A stretch of 64,000 nt of DNA from Rhipicephalus microplus (GCF_043290135.1 NC_134705.1:60973771-61037770); one strand, 5' to 3'. Shown: positions 1 through 11,645, numbered from the stretch's first letter. The notes: a model not told the origin generated them from the sequence alone. Program-made: numbers and translations.

Positions 1-3000
1 TGACAGCCGAGCATAGCGTCGTCCGCAAATTTCGGTGAGCGTAACACCCTCGGTTCACGGGGAGCATTAAAACGACGAACAAACACACGTTAATCGTTCT
101 TGCCGAACAGCGCACCACGAACTGAAGTCGGAGCGGAAAGCGCTCTCTGTGGTTGTCTCGACTTCACGAAGCGCTACAAACATTTCGCTCACAAATTCAT
201 GCATATAGCACAAAACAGTTCAAGGTTCCGCCGACGGTTTGCAAAAAGCCACTTGGTAGAAATATACCCCCGCAAAAAGACACCCCCTTCATCCGGTGGC
301 GCAGATACAGGATGTAAAACTCCGCTAATCATCAAGAAAGTTCTTGGGAAACAAATTGATGTCAGACGTTCTGTACGATAAGGCTGTCCTTTATCTTCCC
401 TCCTATTTTCGATTTATATAGAGCCATATTGCCAAAAAGTCGTGAAAAGCAGCAACATAGACGGGTACAAACTACACAAAGCTGAAGTACGGGTACTGGC
501 ATACGCAGAAGATATAGCTGTATTTTGTAAAGATTATGATAGTATCGCTGAAACAATAAAAAATGTGAACCTTTATTGTAATGCAAGGTGTAGTTTGGTA
601 AACTGGAGCGAGTGCCTCGGTTACTGCCACGGTGAATGGGCTGTGACTCTACAATTTGTGACTGGTATTTCATGGGCTACTTTTTCGGCATGATACCAAG
701 ATGCGCCATTCGACTATTATTGTGACAGTGTACCGTACTGGAGCCGTCAGGCCAAGGAGCTTCGAGAAAAAGCTGAATAACTCAAGGTTTCCAGCTATCA
801 GTTTTTGCCAGAGCGACCTTTTGTAAGATATTTTTTGTCAGTAAGCTCCGGTATGTCCTTCAAGTATTGCATTGTTCACACGTGATTGTACTGAAGCTTC
901 ATCGAAGATTGGCTTTTTTCTTGTGGGGTTCTTGGGAGCGAACAAGTAGAACTAACTTATTCAGACGGCTTCGCTCTGGTTGACTTGGTCTGTGTCATTT
1001 GTACCTTCGTCAGTTAGTTAATCGGTTTATGTTTTTCCGTAATAATCGAGACCCATTCATACGTACTGTTTTGCAGCTTAGGTTTGGAAGACAGTTGCCA
1101 GAATTTGTTGTAGCATCTGGTCTCGTGAAAGCAAGCATTAGAGGTTACCTAAAAAAGTTGTTGATTGTTGTCTCTTACTAAAAACACGTTATTCATTGGA
1201 ATACCTCAGTACAATTTCGCTTTAAGAGTTATACAAAAGTCTAGTAGATATACAGTTCTTCCTGTTCCCCTATATTGAACATTATACCGTGTGGGCCCAG
1301 GCCAGAATGTCTTAAGCCGTGTAAGAAAATGGAAGTATCATCTGGAGTGAAATTGTTTTTCTTTAAATTGCACACTGGTACCTTCCCGTGAAAACATGGG
1401 TGCAAGAAAAAGGCTCATTCGTTCCTTGTGGTGTTGATTGCCTTCTCTGCAAAAAGCCGGAAACAATCGAACAAGTTTTCCGGGACTGCTGGGATGCAGT
1501 CTTTTTCTGGGATGTTCCGCAAAGGACTTTGAAAAAGGATCTGCCTCTTGATGTCTGCGGCATTCAGGTTTCTGCCAGTATCAAATGAAGAAGGAATACC
1601 TTTCAAACTAGTTATGTTACTGGGTCTGCACGGTATATGGCAATCTAGAATGGCGGTACGCCATGCTGATGTTAATGCACGTCCGGTTCGGCAATAATTC
1701 TTTCAATCTGTCCGTTCATTCGTGGAATTGCAAAATGTGCATCAAGAGGTGCCCAAATGGCTTCATCAAGTAGAAAGCCTTCTACGGATGAAGCAACTTT
1801 AAAAAGTTTGTTAAGTTTGACGCTTTTCGCCTCTTTTCTTTTGTTCATTTTTGTCTTTAATTGGTGTACAGGTGTGATGAAAAGTGTGCACACCATGAGA
1901 TCGCTTGGCAGAATGCATGGACCCGCCAGCTAGCAACGAGACACGACGAGACACCTGCTGCAGGGCGCATGTGCGTCCCGTCTTATCAGTTGCTTCTCAT
2001 GTCGCTTTGTTGGACGCGGTTGCGGCACTCGCAGAAGAAACGACAAATGGGTCGCTTTCTTTCTTCCATCAAATCTGTGCCATTCTTTTACATAGCGGCT
2101 GCGACGGGGCCAGTTCAAGCGCCGGCTCGCATTGTTATTGACACCGGTTAATTAGGATAAGTAAGCATAGCGAACATCGCACAACCTGACGAAGCCAAGT
2201 GCACAAAATTAAATAATCTCAGGCTAGCTCGCCTTTGTCGGGCTAATCCAAGTCGCACTTAAACAAGCTGCGTTAAGTCAAAGTTAATGTAGCCAAAATT
2301 ATCGAACGTGAATAACTACACTGCATTAAACACTTTTACTCTCAAATGCGTCCTATGCAGCAACAGCTGTCTATATTAGGCGGATCGAGGCGTCATTTGC
2401 CCAATTCTGCGACATCAATCTCGAGTACTTAGAGTGGGCTTCGATGTCACCTACATTATACAGTAATATTTGTAAGTAAAGTTAAGGCTATTTAGTTTTA
2501 TATTTAGGTAAACGACATTCGGCTCGGTCAGGAGTAATCAGCATCATGCTGATCTTGAATTCTCTGAGCTCATCAGAATTCGACTTCAATTACGGTAATT
2601 ATTTGTGTTTTAATAAGATAATACCTCAATAAAGCTTTTCATAACCCAACTGATTTGATGGTACTATGACCAAACAAGCTTAATCAGATTTTTTATAGCT
2701 ACCTTGGTGTTTGCCTAATTAGCTTAGTTATGCATATTTAGCCTAAATATGTCACGTGACCTTCTAGTACATAGGGTATGTTAGTGAGATTTTACACTGA
2801 TATTCAGTCATAATTAGTATTATTATTCTTTAGCTACAAGTAGGCATGTATTATCTTAATTGGTATGTAGTCTGTTAATAGTAATTAGTATATTCTTAGC
2901 CTTGAATTTCGTGGACTCATGGGGAAGTCGACATAGGTTAATTCGCTGCGAAGAGGATCGCCTTGTATAGGCTACTTTTGCATGGCTAGGTTAAGGATGA

Positions 3001-3045
3001 GCGTGATCAACTTTGCCTGATTAGATTTGGCTATTCTTATTTCGA
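1..3045 (+). repeat. Outer segment of left arm; direct repeat of 60411-63439
   Basis: The first base of the window corresponds to 60411, and similarity runs to about 3045, where the later copy is cut by an RTE-like LINE. The first ~155 bases are identical between the two copies; beyond that they differ by scattered substitutions and small indels. The repeat may extend left of the window. Bases 1-444 are in both direct copies but absent from the right arm, which stops at the base equivalent to 445. The unit holds a LINE 3' fragment and most of a fold-back element. Confidence 0.95.
100..1805 (+). pseudogene. LINE reverse transcriptase 3' fragment, RT to C-terminal zinc knuckle (left copy)
   Basis: Broken frames read as the second half of a non-LTR ORF2. 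They hold an RT block around 360-400 (SVR-stop-GCPLS, normally an RQGCPLS-type motif), then an AYAEDIAVFCKD block near 500, where the catalytic AYADD has become AYAED. Thumb-like segments follow (about 850-1180). A C-terminal knuckle CLLCKKPETIEQVFRDC (near 1440-1490) has Gln where the copy at 60508 keeps the zinc-binding His. Stops and frameshifts are frequent and the 5' half (endonuclease, ORF1) is missing, so this is dead. Its clade is uncertain; the Cys-His tail suits R1/I- or L1-type LINEs. Copies are at 55366-56714 (minus) and 60508-62215 (plus). Confidence 0.75.
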
Positions 3046-3607
3046 CTCATCTGGGCTCATCTAAGCCTAATTTTGAATAACATAAAAACACCAAGCTGGA
3101 CTGGGCTTGCCTATACCTACTTACGCCTGACTTATTTGGGTCATAAAGTGCTTGACTATAATTGAGTAATTCCGGCTACATTAACTCTGACACAACGAAG
3201 CTCATTTAAGTGAAACTTGGATCAGCCCGACAAAGACAGGCTGGCCTGAGAATATTTAATTATGTGCATTTGGGTTCGTCAGGTTGTGCGATCCTCGCTA
3301 TGCCTACTTATCCTAATAAACTGGTGTCAATAACTATAAGAGCCGGCGCTTGAACCGGCCCGTAGCGGCCGCGACGTAAAAGAACGGCACAGATTCGATG
3401 GAGCAAAAAAAGCGACACCAAGTTGTCGTCTTCGCTGCGAGTGCCGCAACCGCGTATAACAGAGCGACAGGAGAAGCCAACTGATAAGACGGGACGCGCG
3501 TGCGCCTTGCAGAAGATGTCTCGTCTTGTCTCGTCGCTAGCTGGCACGTGTCGATGCATTCTGCCACGCTATCCCGTGGTCTGCACACTTTTGATCGCAC
3601 CTGTACA
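1865..3607 (+). mobile_element. Fold-back (long-TIR) non-autonomous DNA element, left copy
   Basis: Two segments, about 1865-2310 and 3165-3607, are inverted copies of each other (about 440 bp). The left end begins TGTACAGGTGTGATGAAAAG and the right end closes with the reverse complement, apart from a few changes. The loop between them (about 850 bp) is AT-rich with no coding sign. Open frames inside the two repeats give the same conceptual peptide because they are mirror images; I do not regard them as genes. I could not find a convincing target-site duplication. This kind of small element with long TIRs and no transposase normally depends on an autonomous relative. Confidence 0.7.
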
Positions 3608-3647
3608 TTTGTTTGTTAATATTGTATGTACACAGGCAACAACAAAA

Positions 3648-3716
3648 AGTGGCGCTATGGTGAAATAGGTAAGATATCTGCTTCACGTGCATGTGGTCCC
3701 GAGTTTGATTTCAGGG
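3648..3716 (+). repeat. tRNA-like sequence, probably a tRNA-derived SINE head
   Basis: A ~70-bp block carries an A-box-like stretch (GGTGAAATAGGTAAGATATC) and, about 30 bases on, a degenerate B box (GAGTTTGATTTC). In the right-arm copy these read GGTGCAATAGG and GTGTTCGGTTTC. The block sits just outside the fold-back element and is followed by ~200 unassigned bases. It has no good cloverleaf, so a functional tRNA is unlikely. Confidence 0.4.
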
Positions 3717-6700
3717 CTATGTGCTTTCCATGTTAATCTCGCAGATGTAGGTCATTGTGATACTAATGGTTTTCTTATTACCCGTAGTCATAGTATTCGC
3801 GGAGTTATCGGCGAGAAAATGCTCTCGAAAGCGAAAAACAATGCTTTTTTTTTCGCCACCGCGTCGGGGCCGGGCCGCCTACGGAAATGTCGCGCCTAAC
3901 TGCAGGCCGTATTTTGCCAGAAAAAATTTGACTTAAAATCCTGGTTAATCCTTGTCCGGGCTATTTTAAGGTCACTTCAAATCAAACCAGTTCCTAAGGG
4001 AGTCGGCTATGGAGCCGCGTAAAAGTGGTGATAATTTGACTTGATTTCCTTCCTGCATGTATGCAATCTAGCCAGGATTTGACTGAGAGTGTATAGAAAC
4101 ATCTTGAAACGCTATTGTTACTTCAGTAAATACAGTAATTTGAAGACGTCAGGTGATTTACAAACACCAATGTTTGGTATGTTTTTTCTTAGGTGTTGTT
4201 GTTGTGCTAGGGAAATCGTGAATTATATTCCACCAAGTCACCCAAGCTATGGCACTCCGACCCCACATTGTCTATTTTTCTGAATGCCTAACAGTCACAA
4301 TGCGTGTGAATGTATGCAGTGAACTGGACGACATCCTTGAGAAGTCGCATGAGTCTAATTAACCGCTGCTGCTTCGGGCGGGCCATGTACGTATGCGTGA
4401 TGACTAAGTACGCTTGTCTGCATTTACGAATATTATTTTTTTATCTTTTGTCACATGCACATGAACAATGCAACGCATACAAATGGAGAGAGTGTTTATT
4501 GCTGATTGTGTGCATTGTTTTTTTAATGTTGCTTGCGTATTGTCCTTAGTTTTGTCCACGGTGGGTCTCGACATTCAATTAAGTGAAATGCCTTTCTACA
4601 CTAACAATTTTTTAAAGCATTGTCAGAAAACATTACAACTATGTTGCTTCATCACTTCACTGGCAGGCAGCCCACAGAGGCTGAAGCAAAAGTCGTAAGT
4701 TTACTTCTCAATGATAGTGGAAAGGCACTTCAATGATTTACGTCATGCTTGTATTGGGCTATCCTATGAGTCATTTTCCGCTCAAAGATTTTGTGCAGTC
4801 GCTATGTTGAACCAGCTAAAGTAAGCATACTTATTGTAGTAGTCGCCTGGTGTGCCATAAGCACACAAAATTTGTGGGATTCGAGCAAAACCACCCCTTC
4901 GGCGCCTCGTCAAGCCTGTGGCATTTTGCGAGTTTCCGTCCGCGCCTTCAGATGTCGCCCCCATCGAAACGACGACAGTGCACCGCCAGCGGCAGCAAAC
5001 GAAACACTATCTAAGCCTTTGTTTTTACAATTTTATTTGTAATACTTGGAAAATGGTACGCATAAAAACGACCTCCCATTTAGTTTTAGGCATTTTTATA
5101 CATGAATAGTGCAAATGTGTGCAAGATTGGAAAGTGACCCACTTTAGCTGGCAGCGCGAACCCGAAAATAAACAGTGGTGTCACACTGCTCAAATAAGGC
5201 ACGTGGATATGTTGATAATAATTACAGTAAGTGTTCCGACTACTGTCAACAAGGTTTCATGACATCCTCAACTACGAAAGTGCAGGAAGGTTATTAGTAC
5301 ACATTTACTTGCTGCAGCGAAGGTTTCGTGGAGTGCGATGGATATGTACCTCAGACTATGCCCATGTGGCACTGCGAAAAGCGCTGCCACCAGCGCATTC
5401 ATCGCCGTGCCAGCCATAAATGGGTAGTGGACAAAGAGCCGTCCACAAGCGAACGTGCATAGGCCGTCCTCTTTAGTTGGCCTTGAAGCACGGTTTCCTG
5501 AAAATCAAGGACCTGGGAAGCTTATTTTTTCGATCCAACCTCGCTTCATGAAACTAGGTAGTTCTCAACACAATATGCTGGCACAATGCAAAAAAAATAT
5601 TTCATTTATTTGGGCGTGGTGCTATTGGCAATTCAAATGCAAGCAAACATCGCATGACAACGAGTTCGAGGCAAGCACTCCGACGTGTGTTCTGTAATGC
5701 ATAAATGTGGTAAACTTGGGCATACACTTTATGCGAAAGCGATGAAGTGCATACGCGAACCATCTATGCAATCAGTGGTACGAAGCTCGTTTTATCCAGC
5801 ACGAATGGCCCTGGTAATTTTAGTTTTGCAGCTGCATTCTCCATCAATCTCTCGCGTCCTGTGCGCTGAAATGTTTGGTTATGCATGCTAGACTTTTCTG
5901 TTGACGGTTTTCATCCGTTTGTATATATACTGCAAAAGGGGATACGTGCGTGTTCACTTTCTCAGTGTTTAAAGAAAGGCACAAACAGTGCCTCCGAGAT
6001 AGCTGTGGTAATCGCGAATACCTATGGCAAAAAAAAAAAAAGATTGTGGTAGCGATCATTTTGCGATTAACCTGTGTGACGCACGTGTTGGCATTTTCTA
6101 GTTAAAGCCGCGACTTAGAGCCTTGAAAGACCTACATGCGTAATATGTTGGCGACAAGTTCAGAATATCGGTGGTCACGGCGTGTGCGATGTTTATCGCG
6201 AACGTCACCTTTCTACTGCTGCACATCGCACACCGAGGTCAGAGGGTATGTTAAACTTCTTAAATCAAAGTTACCACAGTTTTCCGTCAAGTCGATCAAA
6301 ACAATAACAGGAGGCCTACATTATCGCACGTACTCAAGCGAATGGCTGCGGAGAATGCGAGTAATATCGCTTACCCAACACGTTCGACACGGCCCGTATT
6401 TCGCACTCTCGCCCTTTTGCTTTGCGAAAGCTGCGGAAATCAGTAACACTGAAGTCATTTACGTCCGTGGCAATCCGCAACACAAAAGCAGGGCAAAATG
6501 GGGTCTATTTTCGCAGAGCGCGGAGATGTTGCGTCGGCTCTTGTTTTCCACGTCGTTCAGGCGAGTGAAGCAGCAAGCACTTAACGGTGGTTCGATGACG
6601 CGGCTGACTAGCGAAGAGAAATTCGTGGCTGTTTTTTCGAGTGTTAAATGCGCAAATACACCAAATATTTCACTCCATAGTCGTTTCGTGCGCTGTAGTT

Positions 6701-7513
6701 GCACCCGGTCGCGCAGCAAGTGTGCAAGGGAGTCGGGCTTCACACTACTCAAAACTGTGTCGACAGGTGGCGCTGTGTGTCCGCAAAACTCCAGAGTCTG
6801 ACGTCTATACCAGCCAGCGCTGGACAGCTTCTGTGCTCCAGGCATCTGCGTTGGGGCTATGTGTAGTACGTACCCTGTTTGCTCATGAACGCTGATGCAC
6901 GCATATTGTTCATTGCTGTACATGCTAAAACGCTACTTCACTCTTGTACACGCTGAAACGTTATTTACGTGGCTTTTATGTAATGTAAACAACGGCTGAC
7001 TTGCAATAAAACAATTTATTGACGCAAGCTTGTGTGATCAGCGTTGCCGTTTTGCTCAGCCTGCATGCGGCATCACTCACTTGCTAAAGTATGCAAGCTA
7101 CTTGTGGGCTTCTAGTAAGTAGTTTACTACACTATAAGGAAGCGATTGTACTATATGGAAGCGATAGAAAGTGAGAGAGGGAGCTGATCTGGCGAGAGTG
7201 GGACAGCCATGACGCAGAAGCAAACGATGACGGTGTGACTACTATGCGAACGGCCTGTCGACATATCGAAATGCCCTGGTGCTTTAAACTTATTTCGTTT
7301 TATACGAAACTATACTATATACAAACAGTATTCTTAGTTATTAGTTGGTGAAAAAAGCTATTTCAGTGCAGAAGATAGTAAAAGCTTTTTCAGATGTCAG
7401 TAATATAGTCATTTCCTAACCTTAGTACAACTGCGGCCACAATAGAGACGGCTCTATAATCACGCCCAATTTTCGTCCCCATTGGCTGTATGGACATGTT
7501 ACTCATTTGGCCC
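3717..7513. other. Unassigned arm sequence
   Basis: Apart from one open frame listed separately, I recognise no gene, RNA or known repeat here. It is matched throughout by 45240-48660 in the right arm. Open frames are short and mostly not preserved between the arms. One example is a 221-codon frame at 6136-6801 that breaks into three pieces on the right. It may be old transposon remains or intergenic DNA. Confidence 0.6.
6459..6923 (-). other. Unrecognised 154-codon open frame kept in both arms
   Basis: The frame starts MYSNEQYACISVHEQTGYVL and its partner at 45468-45935 (plus) is almost collinear for about 150 residues without a stop in either copy. The neighbouring 221-codon frame on the other strand is not preserved in this way. 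I see no domain, signal peptide or membrane segment. Base composition is balanced and the sequence contains Arg/Ser-rich stretches that read open on both strands. A chance open frame in a repeat is the simpler explanation; a short coding exon cannot be excluded. Confidence 0.2.
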
Positions 7514-7756
7514 GCCCCACCGCGGCAGTCCAGTGGCTGAGGTACTCAAGTGCTGACTCGCAGGTTGCGGGTTCGAATCCCGGCTGCGGCGTCTGCATTT
7601 CCGATGAAGGTGAAAATGTTGTAGGCTCATGTGCTAAGATTTGGGTGCACGTTAAAGAACCCAAGGGGGTCGAAATTTCCCGAGCCCTTCTCTACGGCGT
7701 CTTTCATAATCAGATGGTGGTTTTGGAACGTTAAACCCCAGATAACAATCAAATCA
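7514..7756 (+). mobile_element. tRNA-derived SINE, Ruka type, full length
   Basis: The head shows a tRNA-like A box (GTGGCTGAGGTACTC) and B box (GGTTCGAATCC), followed by the SINE body with ACGTTAAAGAACCC and GGTGGTTTTGGAACGTTAAA, ending in an ATCAAATCAAT tail. A polymerase III internal promoter is implied by the A/B boxes. The right arm keeps only the 3' end (about 45076-45113). The element was therefore present before the arms duplicated, and the rest was deleted on the right. Confidence 0.85.
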
Positions 7757-8189
7757 ATGCATCGTCTCTGCTCGCTGGCCTTTGTTAGCAGCGCAGCTGA
7801 GGGGCTAAGCCGTGCCGGAGCGTCCCTACCTAGGTCGCGGGGTGCTGGCGTTTTACACGCTCGCTGACCCGTGTTCGTCACCAGCCTACAGAGTTGACCT
7901 TGTCCGCGAGTCGGCTCGCGTAGGCGACGCCGCATTTTTTGATGTTCGTATTCCTCACGTGCGCATGGGCGACGCTTTGCGATCGTGAGCCAACGTGCTC
8001 TGCCGTCGTTCCCTTTGACCTTCGCGTGAGGCATCATGCATCTGTCGGTGCAGAAACCTTTTCTCTGTGCCGTTTATTGGCCCCTTCTGGTCTGGCGTGT
8101 ACGGGACGCCACTCCGATTTTGCTCACCGGAAGCTTGACTGCTACTCCTGAGAGCAATCGCGCCTAGTAGGCTCTGCGGGGCCTCTGGC
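7757..8189. other. Unassigned arm sequence between SINE and LINE
   Basis: No gene recognised. Near 8140 the left arm lacks about 205 bases that are present at 44485-44690 on the right. A short GCT match at the junction suggests a microhomology deletion in the left arm. Confidence 0.5.
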
Positions 8190-9480
8190 TCCAATACGTC
8201 GGAAGGCGCGAGTTTTCGAAAAAATTCTATCAGTGCAGATAACATCATTTGCATCCAAACATAATATAATTTGCTCAAACCAGCATAGTTTTCGAGCACA
8301 CAGATCTACATCTACAGCAATTTCGGTATTAACCCAAGAAGTTAACAAAGCCTTGAACAACAATAAGATAGCCGTCGTGGTTTTTTTATACATAAGAAAA
8401 GCTTTCGATTCCGTCAACCACAACATCATGTTAAGTAAGCTTCATGACTACGGTTTTTGAGGCAAAATTCACCAGCTTTTCAAATCATACCTATCCGACC
8501 GCCAGCAACGAGTAGTGAAGAATGGTGTCGAGTCCTCTACTCAATCAATAGTCTCTAGGGTACCACAAGGCTCCGTTACTGGACCCACTCTTTTTTCCCT
8601 GTACGTTAGCGATTTTCCCTTCATTTTACTATATTCAGAAGCTTTAATGTACGCAGACGATACGGCACTAATCTTTGTTGGTGACAGCTTAAGAGACATC
8701 GAAGATAAAATTAACGAAGAGTTACAGAGAGTACAAGTATGGTTTAAACGAAACCACCTAAATATCAACACAGAGAAAACTAATTACGTGGTCTTTCGCT
8801 CTAGGAAAAAATAACTCGACTTTGCAGGTTTCAACTTCGTTTTAGATACGGCTCTGCTACAGCCAGTAGCCTCGTTTAAGTACTTAGGGGTCATGTTTGA
8901 CTCGGACATGAACTGGAAATCGCATATAGAAAAGACATGCTCCAAGCTAGCATATGGGTGTCACACACTACTAAAAGCCCGTGAATGTTTTGGCGCATCG
9001 AATTTGCGCATCCTATATTTTGCGTTCATGCACAGTCACTTGAGCTACTCTATAGCATCGTGGGGCAGTACATATAAAACTCATTTGAAATGTATTAGCC
9101 GCCTGCAAAAGAGGGCAGTCCGGATTATCACATACTCAAACAGGACCGATACTGCAAAACCACTGTTTCAAATGATGCGTGTACTTCCACTGGACTCTGT
9201 TCACGTGTTTAGTGTTGCTGATGTAGTGCATGGAATAATAAAACGTGATGACCCATTCCCATCAAGCACCTTTACGTTACCCGCGCGCTCTACAAGAGCT
9301 GCAGCGAGTCACTGTTTTAATTTACCGGTAGCCAGAAATGCCTACGGTCGAAGGCTCATAGAATTTCACAGCGCTCTCATATAGAATACGATACCGACTG
9401 CTGTGAAAGAGGCTAGAAATTTTTCATTGGCCATGAAGCATGCACTTCATGCGAACTTTCTAAGTAATACATCTGTATAG
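8190..9480 (+). pseudogene. CR1/L2-like LINE reverse transcriptase, 5'-truncated (left copy)
   Basis: Three collinear frames separated by single stops cover the RT domain to the C-terminal end. The motifs run in order: a QHSFRAHRSTSTA block; an IRKAFDSVNH block, where most families have an Asp-containing LDLSKAFD; VPQGSVTGPTLFSLYVSD; the catalytic LMYADDTALIF; and the thumb block FKYLGVMFDSDMNW. A C-terminal LQKRAVRII block follows. Frame breaks occur at the TGA near 8458 and the TAA near 8812. No ORF1 or endonuclease precedes it, so the copy is 5'-truncated, as LINE insertions usually are. It ends in an ATTATTAGT-rich tail near 9490. The right-arm copy is at 43229-44440. Confidence 0.88.
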
Positions 9481-9775
9481 TCATTTAGTATTATTATTAG
9501 TATTAGTATTATTCTAGTGCTATCATTATTCTGTGCTATAAGTAGCTATGTTCTGCGCTATGTTTCTTTGTATAGTTCAATCATGTGTTTTTTGCTTCTT
9601 TTCTATTTTAAACATTGTATCCAGTTTGATGTCCTTTGTCGCTGTGTAACCGCTTCCGCAAGTATGTAGGGATGTCACAAATTTGGTCTCTCGACTAGCC
9701 AGTTAGGCTATGGGACCAAACAAGTGTTTGCGAAGTTTTTTGTTACATGGATGTGAAAGTTACAATAAAAAAACC
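9481..9775 (+). other. Probable 3' UTR of the CR1/L2-like LINE
   Basis: A TAT/ATT-rich stretch with repeated TTAGTATTA units follows the last RT codon. A GC-richer segment comes next and ends near an A-rich AATAAAAAAA stretch. This fits a LINE 3' UTR; the exact 3' end is uncertain. Confidence 0.45.
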
Positions 9776-10039
9776 CCGATTGTGCAGTAACTTTGGAGTC
9801 GATTGCTTCCAATGAGCACGTCATTTTTGCCGGTGTCACCTTAAGCGGACACGAATTACCAAAGGTACAGCAGTGTGATCCGTTTGTGCGCTCCCAAAGC
9901 GCAGGCGCGAATTTACAGTCTGGTGGTGTTGTCGGCGCCGTGTGCTGTTTACGCAGTCTGGAATTCCATATGCGATTCCTAAAGGGAAAATAAGAAAAAA
10001 TGGCAGCATATCCTTGGGTTAATGATGGAGAGTGGGGCG
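9776..10039. other. Unassigned sequence beside minisatellite
   Basis: This block is conserved in the right arm (about 42600-42860). I see no coding evidence beyond short open frames that overlap on both strands. Confidence 0.4.
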
Positions 10040-10345
10040 AAGCATCCGTCCGTCCATTCGTTCTTGCTTTCGTCCTTCTCTGTGACAGTCCGTGCGTCCA
10101 TCCGCCCGTCTGTGCGTGCGTCTGTTCGTGCGTCTGCACGTTCATCCATGCGTAGTCCATGCATATATCTGTGTGCCCGTTCATCCATCTAGCCAACACT
10201 GCAAGTACCACTATTTTGCATTTTTTTTTCATCTTATATGCGTCCGCACGTCCATCCGTGCGCCCGTCCCCGCATCTTTCTGTGTGTCCGTTCGTCCATT
10301 TAGTCAACACTCCAAGTACCACCATCTCGCATCTTTTCATCATGT
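10040..10345. repeat. Degenerate tetranucleotide (GTCC/ATCC) minisatellite with an internal duplication
   Basis: Phrases such as CCGTCCGTCCATTCG and GTGCGTCCATCCGCCCGTC recur in a diverged 4-bp rhythm. A ~125-bp block is repeated inside it: TGTGTGCCCGTTCATCCATC...AACACTGCAAGTACCAC, then TGTGTGTCCGTTCGTCCATT...AACACTCCAAGTACCAC. Long apparent reading frames on both strands come from this periodicity, not from genes. The mirror copy is at about 42290-42590. Confidence 0.85.
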
Positions 10346-11315
10346 ATTCCGCATATAGAAGCACCGCCATCCAGCGTACATTCCAAGGACTAAACGAGGG
10401 GTAGAACACGCACACTTTCTTACGGCTTGCGCTTCCTGTCTACTTCCCACCTTTAATCACCTCGATTTCATGGTATATGCTAGTTCACTGTATTCAATGC
10501 ACTGCGGCCTAACGCTCGCTACACTTTTCTAAAACCAAGGATGTTACGCCCTGCAAGTGTAACCTAGCAACCCTTTCTTGTCAGATAGTGCTCAATGTAC
10601 ATGCCAATGGCTGCTAATTGACAATGAGAGAAAGAAAAATTCAGCTTTTAGTTAATGCGCACGCTGCAATTTTTTATTGTTCAACAACGCGCGCAAGAAA
10701 TCCACCGGCACCGCCTTGCAGGTAAAAGCGTAAGACTGGGTACGCACTACGACTACGACGTGAGACGAACGGGTGCCGCTTTAAGGAGCTTCGCCTCTAA
10801 AAAGTGAGCCCCGTAACTGTCTGCATCAGAGTGCGACACTTAAACAGTAGCTCACGAGAGATGAGGGTAAATGAGGGATTGAAAGGATAGGATTAAAAGG
10901 CAAAGAGATAGATGGAGGAGAGAGCGGGGCGCAGTGACAGCGATCGACAGAAACGACGGAAGAGGAAATGGGAAAGATGGACACGGTCGCAGGAGTCCGA
11001 GCACGAGACACCACTTGGCGAGAGCTCTTGTCGGCGTCAGGAGATGCGTATAGCGAGCCCAGTCGGCCAGAGCTGCGCTGTCGGAGATCGCGGGCGCACA
11101 ACCAGTCGACTGGAAATTCAGATTCAGAGAGCGAGTCCCTGGTATTACTTGGATTCGCACCTGTTTGTCACTAATAGTGTTTCCCTGCGCTTAGCTCACC
11201 TGAAGAAGCTCCCCAGGAGTCTTCGAAGGTGGGGGTTGCCCGCAGTCTTAAGTCATACCAGACTATTTCTATGACTTGCGGCTGGCCGAAGACGCGAGTG
11301 ACCGTACACTCCAAA
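10346..11315. other. Unassigned arm sequence
   Basis: No gene recognised. It contains a purine-rich stretch (about 10860-11000) that leaves several frames open on both strands by composition. A G5 run at about 11232 has become a C18 run at 41391-41408 in the right arm. Confidence 0.5.
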
Positions 11316-11520
11316 TATGGTAACCTATGCAAAGGTGAACATTTTCACATTTTTGTGCACCTATAACCTAAAAGTTACACAAGTGTAACCTTTACATTTG
11401 TAACCTCTCTAATGGTTACAAAATTAAAACTTAAATCTTGTTTATATAGGTTACACCCTTTTCTTTCGACATGTAACCTTTGCAAAGATATACAGCAATC
11501 GAAAACACATACGTTACTTT
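11316..11520. repeat. Cluster of GTAACC/GGTTAC motifs
   Basis: At least six GTAACC or GGTTAC hexamers, plus further GTTAC pentamers, lie within about 200 bases in mixed orientation. One pair forms a hairpin, GTTACACAAGTGTAAC. Copies in mixed orientation suggest a complex palindromic repeat or a cluster of binding sites. The cluster is kept in the right arm (about 41107-41310). Confidence 0.6.
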
Positions 11521-11645
11521 CAAAACGTCCTTTATTAAAATGTCCTTCGCGCTTTGTCAAGGACTCAAAAAGGCAACTCTCATATATGCTGCAATGTGAC
11601 CTGTATACAATATAATATCCAACCAGCAAAGCGGCACATAAAACC

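Noticed and set aside
1861..2151. Protein-coding gene in the fold-back TIR
   Set aside because: The same peptide appears from the opposite TIR because the DNA is an inverted copy. Frames differ between copies and no family is recognised.
6136..6801. 221-codon open frame, the longest in the unassigned left region
   Set aside because: It breaks into three frames in the right arm and shows no domain.
10092..10404. Overlapping open frames in both directions
   Set aside because: They come from a degenerate 4-bp repeat that lacks stops in several frames.
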